From Verrucomicrobia bacterium UBA7008 (GTDB lineage Bacteria; Verrucomicrobiota; Kiritimatiellia; RFP12; UBA1067), in assembly GCA_002449695.1 (NCBI GenBank), contig DJXI01000071.1:21836-38520 (forward strand): a DNA stretch of 16,685 bases. Direction: 5' to 3'. Every line of letters starts with the position of its first letter. Position 1 is the stretch's first letter. Of this stretch, positions 12,303 to 16,685 are shown one piece after another. Position numbers and translations under genes: made by a program. The notes beneath the pieces were generated by a model that was not told the origin of the DNA, did no database searches, and saw only the letters and a list, made by a program, of their open reading frames with translations.

Positions 12303-15300
12303 CGTTGAAGAGCGCCGCGGGGATGAGGCAGAACGCGAGCGCGTGTTCGCGCATCACGCGCGTCGACACCTCGATGTCGCGGCCCTTGAAATTCTTGAAC
12401 GCCTGCACCCAGCCGCCGTCGAGCCGCACGACGAGCCGGCCGGTGTCGGCGCGGTAGCCGGTCACGTTCAGTTCGCGCGGTGAATAGCGGATGCCCGTGC
12501 CGAGCGCCTTCGACACCGCCTCCTTCGCGCACCAGAAGCGGATGATCGCCTGCGGCGGGTTCGACGACTCGGTCGCGAGCGCGAGCTCGTCCGGCGTGAA
12601 GACGCCGCGCGTGAACTCCTCGGACAGGTCGCGCGTGATCGACTCCACGTCCACGCCGACGCGCGCGTTCGCCGCCGCGACCGCGATGACGAACTGCGCC
12701 GTGTGGGCGATGGCGATGTCGAACTTCGTCGTCAGGTACTTCGACCAGTCGCCGATGGCGATGGGCTTGCCCATCTCGTTCGGCCAGATCTGGACGTCCG
12801 CGTAGCTCCAGCGCGCCTGGTAGTAGTCCTTCAGGTAGCGGCGCACGGCCTCCTTCGCCGCGATGCGCCCGTACAGCCACTCGGTGCGCCGCGACGTCGA
12901 GCCGCTCATGCCGAGGAACTCCTTGCGCTCGGGCGAGCTGAGGATGACGTTGCTGAGGATCTTGAGCCAGAACTCCTCGTTGCGCTCGAAGAGCGCGTAG
13001 GGCACGTCCGTGACGAACGCGCTCGCCACGTCGGTCGCGGGGTCGCCCAGCATCGCGCGCGAGACGCTTTCGGTGAGGAACTTCGTCGCCGGCTGGAGCA
13101 CGACCTCGCAGAGCGACTGCGGCACGCGCTCGGTGATCTCCTCCCAGCCGCCGATCTCGAGGATCTCGTTGCCGTCGCCGCCCGTCACCGTGATGTCGCA
13201 GATGTGCGACTTCGGCGTCACGCCCGTCAGGCGCAGGTAGCAGTTGAGCCGCGCGCCCTCCTTCGGCGCGGGCCCCTTCAGCGCGAGCCGGCGCAGGCGG
13301 CACGGGAACGAGAACGCGCCCGGGAAGCGCTCGTGGCTGCGCCACAGCAGGAAGCCGCTGACGATCGTCTGGAGCAGAAGCGGGTTGATCGCCCAGAGCG
13401 GGAAGCGCGTGTAGCCGACGCTGCCCGCGAGCGGCGGCACGGCCACGGCGTAGTCGAGCCCGCCCTCGCCCCACGTCTCGGCGAACGTGATGCCCCTGAG
13501 CCGCCGCCCGAAGCCGATCTTCGCGGGATAGATGTCGCGGCCCGACCAGTGCACGGAGCGCGGCCGCGTGAGCGGGTCGATCCGCGCCGGGACCGGCTCG
13601 GGCGTCTCGGTCGAGAGGAGCACCGTCGCCTCCATCACCGGCCACGTGTAGGCGGCGTTCGGCGAATCGTCGCGGATCTGCACCTTGACGGCGGCGGCCT
13701 GCGCGCCGGCGGCCGCCACGCGCTCGGCCTTGATGAAGACCGTCAGCTTCCCCTTCGTGAACGCGACGAGGCGGCGGCAGACGAAATCCTCGATCGCGAC
13801 GAGGCGGCGGTTGGGCATGAGGCGCATCGCCGTCTCCGCCATCAGCTCCGCGCCGACGGGGATCGACAGGAGCACCAGCCCGCGCAGGTTCGGATCGGAA
13901 TAGGACAGCTGGCTCGCGCCGTAGGCGGCGTCGGCGAGGAACGGCGCGGCGTTCAGCGTCAGCGTCTTCTCGAGCTCGCAGGAGACGCCGGGGCTGGACG
14001 CGATCTCGTCCGCGTCGGAGATGAGCGGATAGGCCGCGCCGAAATCGAACTGCTGGTGGCGGCGCTTCTGCTCCGCGATCACCGCCGCGCGCTGGGCCGC
14101 CTTGCCGCCGCGCACGCGCGGCTCCTGCGCGAGATACGCCGTGCCCGGCACCGTCGCGTCGTCCCCGAGGAGCGTCAGCTTCGGGAAGGTGCGCGACAGG
14201 CGCATCTCCACCTCCTCGCGCACCTGGAGCGCGATCGCCGCGTCGAAATCGAGCTTCCGCGCGCCGCGCCGCGCGTAGCCGGGCGAGATCGAGACCGCCG
14301 CGCCCAGCGCGATCAGCTGGGCGAAGCCGTGCTGCACCTGCAGCATCCCGCGCCGGTGGATCGAGTTGAGCGCGATCGCCGCGTGCGCGTCCTCGCCGAG
14401 GATGTCGGCGATGGCGGACGTCATCAGCCCGCGCGGGCCGACCTCGAGGAAGACGCGGTAGCCGTCGGCGTACATCTGGCGAATCGTCTCGGCGAAGCGG
14501 ATCGGCGTCGCCCAGCGCTCGGCCGTGTCGCTGCGCGCGTGACGCGGCTTGCGCGAGAGGAGCGCGGCCGTGCGGCACGAATAGACGTCGCAGACGGGCT
14601 CGCTCTTCAGCCAGCGGTCGGCGAACTTGCGCACGGCCGGCACCATCTTCGCGGCGAGCGGCGTGTTGAACGGCCGGTCGAGCGGATTCTTGACCGCGCG
14701 GATGCCCGCGCTCGCGAACGCCGCGAGCGCCGACTCCTCGAAGTCGGGCGTGACGACGTACGTCTTCTGGCGCGGCGACAGGTCCATCGCCAGCGTCACC
14801 CTGCCCTTCGGGAACGACGCGATCACCGCGTCCGCCTCGCCCTCGTGGCGCAGGAGGATCGACACGAGCGCCGTCTTCGGCAGCCCCTCGTGGTCCACCG
14901 CCTTGTCGACGATGCGGTAGATGTCGCCGATGATCTTCACGCGGTCGGGGCGCGGGATCGCCGCGCCCGCCGCGCCCGCGCGCATCATCGCCGCGAGGTC
15001 GCCGCCCGCGCAGCCGACGACGCCGTCGGGCGCCAGGCCCTGCGCCTTGACGAGCCGCGCGAGCGCCGCGCTCGCGGCGTAGGTCGCGACGAGCGCCTGC
15101 GCGTACGCGCCCGAGCTGAAGATGTCCGCGTCGTGGCGGTAGTAGGACGCGGGCGGAAAGACGAAGTTGGACGGCGTGAACGCGTCGACGTCCGCCAGCG
15201 CCTCCTCGAGCTCGTCGAAGGCGGTGCGGCATTCGGGATGGAGGATCGCCAGGTCGCGCATCATGTCGGGGTAGAACGACGGCACGCCGGGGAAGACGAA

Positions 15301-15630
15301 CGCGAGGCGGCCGCGCCCCGGGCCGAGGAGCGGTTCGCGGAAGTAGTACGTGCCGCTCTTGTCCTTGAGGCGCCGGAGGCTGCCCGGCGCGAGCCGGTCC
15401 GCCGCGCTCGCGAGGCGCGCGCGCAGGTCGTGGACGTCGCTCGCGATGAGGCAGAGCCGGGCCGCGCCCGCCGCGAGGCTGCACGTGTAGGCGATGTCGA
15501 CGAGCGCCACGTTGCTGACGCGGTCGATGAACGCGACGAGACGGCGGCACTCCGCGACGAGCGCCGCCTCGTCCGGCGCGGAGACGACGACGAGCTCGGT
15601 GCCGGTCGATTCGGAAAATTCCGGCGTCAT
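12286..15630 (-). CDS. Synthase subunit: degenerate AT-like and DH-like domains fused to an intact phosphopantetheinyl transferase
   Basis: This protein has 1114 residues. Residues 1-100 resemble the KS-AT linker. 108-415 are an acyltransferase fold (RLAFVFPGVPSFYPDMMRDL, FLEVGPRGLMTSAIADIL), but GHSxGE is replaced by GCAGGD (206-211) and the second catalytic His by Asn322 (RPFNTP). About 550-850 form a polyketide-synthase-type double hotdog dehydratase (LSYSDPNLRGLVLLSIPVGA), with Ala568 where the catalytic His belongs and no Asp at LLLQ (751-754). About 905-1105 are a phosphopantetheinyl transferase with His976, VGVDVES (Asp994, Glu996), FTPDEL (Glu1015) and RFWCAKEAVSKALG (Trp1033, Lys1036, Glu1037), all intact. 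I saw no acyl-carrier motif. The start is firm: GGAGGT 6 nt upstream and an ATGA overlap with the KS-like gene. The frame is unbroken with codon use like the neighbours. The architecture resembles Pfa/heterocyst-glycolipid-type synthases; the product is unknown. Confidence 0.85.
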   Translation of the reverse strand: MTPEFSESTGTELVVVSAPDEAALVAECRRLVAFIDRVSNVALVDIAYTCSLAAGAARLCLIASDVHDLRARLASAADRLAPGSLRRLKDKSGTYYFREPLLGPGRGRLAFVFPGVPSFYPDMMRDLAILHPECRTAFDELEEALADVDAFTPSNFVFPPASYYRHDADIFSSGAYAQALVATYAASAALARLVKAQGLAPDGVVGCAGGDLAAMMRAGAAGAAIPRPDRVKIIGDIYRIVDKAVDHEGLPKTALVSILLRHEGEADAVIASFPKGRVTLAMDLSPRQKTYVVTPDFEESALAAFASAGIRAVKNPLDRPFNTPLAAKMVPAVRKFADRWLKSEPVCDVYSCRTAALLSRKPRHARSDTAERWATPIRFAETIRQMYADGYRVFLEVGPRGLMTSAIADILGEDAHAAIALNSIHRRGMLQVQHGFAQLIALGAAVSISPGYARRGARKLDFDAAIALQVREEVEMRLSRTFPKLTLLGDDATVPGTAYLAQEPRVRGGKAAQRAAVIAEQKRRHQQFDFGAAYPLISDADEIASSPGVSCELEKTLTLNAAPFLADAAYGASQLSYSDPNLRGLVLLSIPVGAELMAETAMRLMPNRRLVAIEDFVCRRLVAFTKGKLTVFIKAERVAAAGAQAAAVKVQIRDDSPNAAYTWPVMEATVLLSTETPEPVPARIDPLTRPRSVHWSGRDIYPAKIGFGRRLRGITFAETWGEGGLDYAVAVPPLAGSVGYTRFPLWAINPLLLQTIVSGFLLWRSHERFPGAFSFPCRLRRLALKGPAPKEGARLNCYLRLTGVTPKSHICDITVTGGDGNEILEIGGWEEITERVPQSLCEVVLQPATKFLTESVSRAMLGDPATDVASAFVTDVPYALFERNEEFWLKILSNVILSSPERKEFLGMSGSTSRRTEWLYGRIAAKEAVRRYLKDYYQARWSYADVQIWPNEMGKPIAIGDWSKYLTTKFDIAIAHTAQFVIAVAAANARVGVDVESITRDLSEEFTRGVFTPDELALATESSNPPQAIIRFWCAKEAVSKALGTGIRYSPRELNVTGYRADTGRLVVRLDGGWVQAFKNFKGRDIEVSTRVMREHALAFCLIPAALFNDDENG

Positions 15631-16685
15631 GTGCGCACCTCCGGCTCCTCTTCGAGGACGAGCACCGCGCTGCGCCCGCCGCGGCTCGTGATGCCGATGG
15701 GATTGTACGGGTCGAAGTTCGCGCCCGTCACCGCCGCGCGGCGGGGGCGCGCGCTGTCGCCCGTGATCCACGGCCGCGCCTCCGTCAGCAGATACGCGCT
15801 CGAGCCGAGGTTGGCGATCGCCTCCAGCGGCTGTTCGGGCGCGACCTGCGGCGGCAGCACGCGGTAGCGCAGCGCGAGCGCGGCCTTGACGACGCCCGCC
15901 GCCATCGACGCGCGGAACGTGTGGCCGATGTTGCCCTTCACGGAGCCGACGCCGACGAGCGGGCCGCCGGGGCGGTGCTCGCCCCACAGCGCCTGGATCG
16001 CCTGCACCTCGCGCGCCTCCATCGCCTTGACGCCGCTGCCGTCCGCCTCGATGAGGCCGATGGACTTCACGGGGATGCCGCGCGCCTCCGTCGCCGCGCG
16101 GAAGATGGCCGACGGGTCGCCCTCGGGGTTGTGGCCGATCTCGATGGAGCGGATGAGCGCATAGATCTTGTCGTGGTCGCGCAGGGCGTCCTCGCGCCGC
16201 TTGAGGACGAAGAAGGCGCCGCCCTCGCCGGGGATCGTGCCCGACGACTCCTCCGCGAACGGATGCAGCTCGGTGCGCGTCGAAAAGTCGATCTCGCCCG
16301 ACAGCCCCTCCAGGTACGAGCGGCTCAGGGGCGGCGTGAGCGAGCCCGCGAGCGCGACGTCGGCCGTGCCGCCGCGCAGGTCGCCGATCGCGTCGAGCAG
16401 GGCGGCCGCGGCGGTGAGGTTGCCCGCGTCCATGACCGTCGCCGTGCCCGCGAACGAGCATTCGCGCGCGATCCACGACACGAAGCGGTAGCCCGAGCCG
16501 AGCAGGAACGACGCCGCGTTCGGCGCGGGCAGCGACTCGACGAGCTTCTTCCGCACGCCGTCGAGCGCCTCGTTCGGGGCCTTGGGCATGAAGCGGCGGA
16601 TGATGTCCATCGTCTGGTCGAGGAAGGCGGTGTGCTGGAGCCAGTTGATCGTCGACGCGTTGAACGGCGGCGCGTAGCCGAAGCG
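15627..16685 (-). CDS. Ketosynthase-like subunit lacking the catalytic Cys (partial; N-terminus outside the window)
   Basis: 352 residues are visible and the frame is still open at the right edge (RFGYAPPFNASTINWLQHTA before the Met at 16610). The fold is a Pfa-type condensing domain: WIARECSFAGTATVMDAGN, GGTADVALAGS, HPFAEESSGTIPGEGGAFFVLKR, LIEADGSG, GVGSVKGNIGHTFRASMAAG, VLPPQ, and a C-terminal VLVLEEEPEV. Ungapped alignment of VMDAGN to VDAACA/VDTACS puts Asn (codon 16421-16419) at the nucleophile. EAHGTG reads EADGSG (Asp, codon 16043-16041), while the NIGH His (15923-15921) is kept. It is therefore probably a chain-length-factor-like (KS-beta) domain, perhaps following an active KS in the part not seen. 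It overlaps the AT/DH/PPTase gene by ATGA, so the two are made together. Confidence 0.85.
   Translation of the reverse strand, partial: RFGYAPPFNASTINWLQHTAFLDQTMDIIRRFMPKAPNEALDGVRKKLVESLPAPNAASFLLGSGYRFVSWIARECSFAGTATVMDAGNLTAAAALLDAIGDLRGGTADVALAGSLTPPLSRSYLEGLSGEIDFSTRTELHPFAEESSGTIPGEGGAFFVLKRREDALRDHDKIYALIRSIEIGHNPEGDPSAIFRAATEARGIPVKSIGLIEADGSGVKAMEAREVQAIQALWGEHRPGGPLVGVGSVKGNIGHTFRASMAAGVVKAALALRYRVLPPQVAPEQPLEAIANLGSSAYLLTEARPWITGDSARPRRAAVTGANFDPYNPIGITSRGGRSAVLVLEEEPEVRT

Noticed and set aside
12703..15867. Very long plus-strand open frame opposite the synthase
   Set aside because: It is an Arg/Asp/Glu-rich antisense shadow caused by GC-rich third positions. It has no domain, while the minus strand shows a clear multidomain protein.
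12286..16685. Sequencing errors as the cause of the missing catalytic residues
   Set aside because: The replacements are at several separate sites, mostly need more than one base change, and leave the frame intact.

Overview
This window is GC-rich bacterial DNA, roughly two-thirds G+C by eye. Nearly everything lies on the minus strand in long, tightly packed gene strings. Six neighbouring gene pairs overlap by 4 nt or less (ATGA or GTGA), two more are separated by a single base, and one pair overlaps by 17 nt. The gene content is a XylR-type sugar-binding/AraC regulator, a DUF1015 protein, a TolB-like propeller, GatCA, a surface-repeat protein and a Pfa/Hgl-like synthase. Together these suggest a Gram-negative bacterium, perhaps of the PVC group (Kiritimatiellota/Lentisphaerota-like). 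That placement is inferred from gene content only.

Layout from left to right. Positions 1-62: the start of a minus-strand gene whose reading frame runs straight into a 12-C homopolymer at the window edge. 115-393 (-): a small stand-alone LuxR/GerE helix-turn-helix protein. 394-614: a divergent regulatory region with two matching extended -10 boxes and a perfect 16-bp palindrome. 615-1748 (+): the only clear plus-strand gene, a XylR-like AraC regulator. 4432-1761 (-): a secreted surface-repeat protein behind a good sigma70 promoter, followed by DUF1015, DUF2062 and a GGQ release-factor-like protein. 9099-4498 (-): argJ, a TolB-like protein, gatC, gatA and a cyclophilin, probably one operon. 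9899-9147 (-): a sirtuin. 9931-10116: non-coding arrays of a degenerate 9-mer in two opposite orientations around a 6-nt centre. From the right edge down to 10141 (-): a ketosynthase-like protein (continuing beyond the window), a 1114-residue AT-like/DH-like/phosphopantetheinyl-transferase protein, a short KamA/EpmB-type radical SAM protein and a CBS-domain family II pyrophosphatase, all overlapping.

The most striking system is the synthase at the right end. It has the architecture of a Pfa/heterocyst-glycolipid-type iterative synthase, with intact reading frames and good ribosome-binding sites. Yet the expected catalytic residues are replaced in all three biosynthetic domains visible here. 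The ketosynthase has Asn for Cys and Asp for the first His. The acyltransferase has Ala for Ser and Asn for His. The dehydratase has Ala for His and apparently lacks its second-half Asp. The C-terminal phosphopantetheinyl transferase keeps all its metal and catalytic residues. Either these are pseudo-enzyme (chain-length-factor-like) partners of an active synthase encoded just outside the window, or the complex does something not yet described. The product cannot be predicted from this window.

Housekeeping functions visible are: transamidation of Glu-tRNA(Gln)/Asp-tRNA(Asn) (GatC and GatA; GatB is not here), arginine/ornithine acetyl cycling (ArgJ), proline isomerisation, NAD-dependent deacylation, PPi hydrolysis and possibly ribosome rescue.
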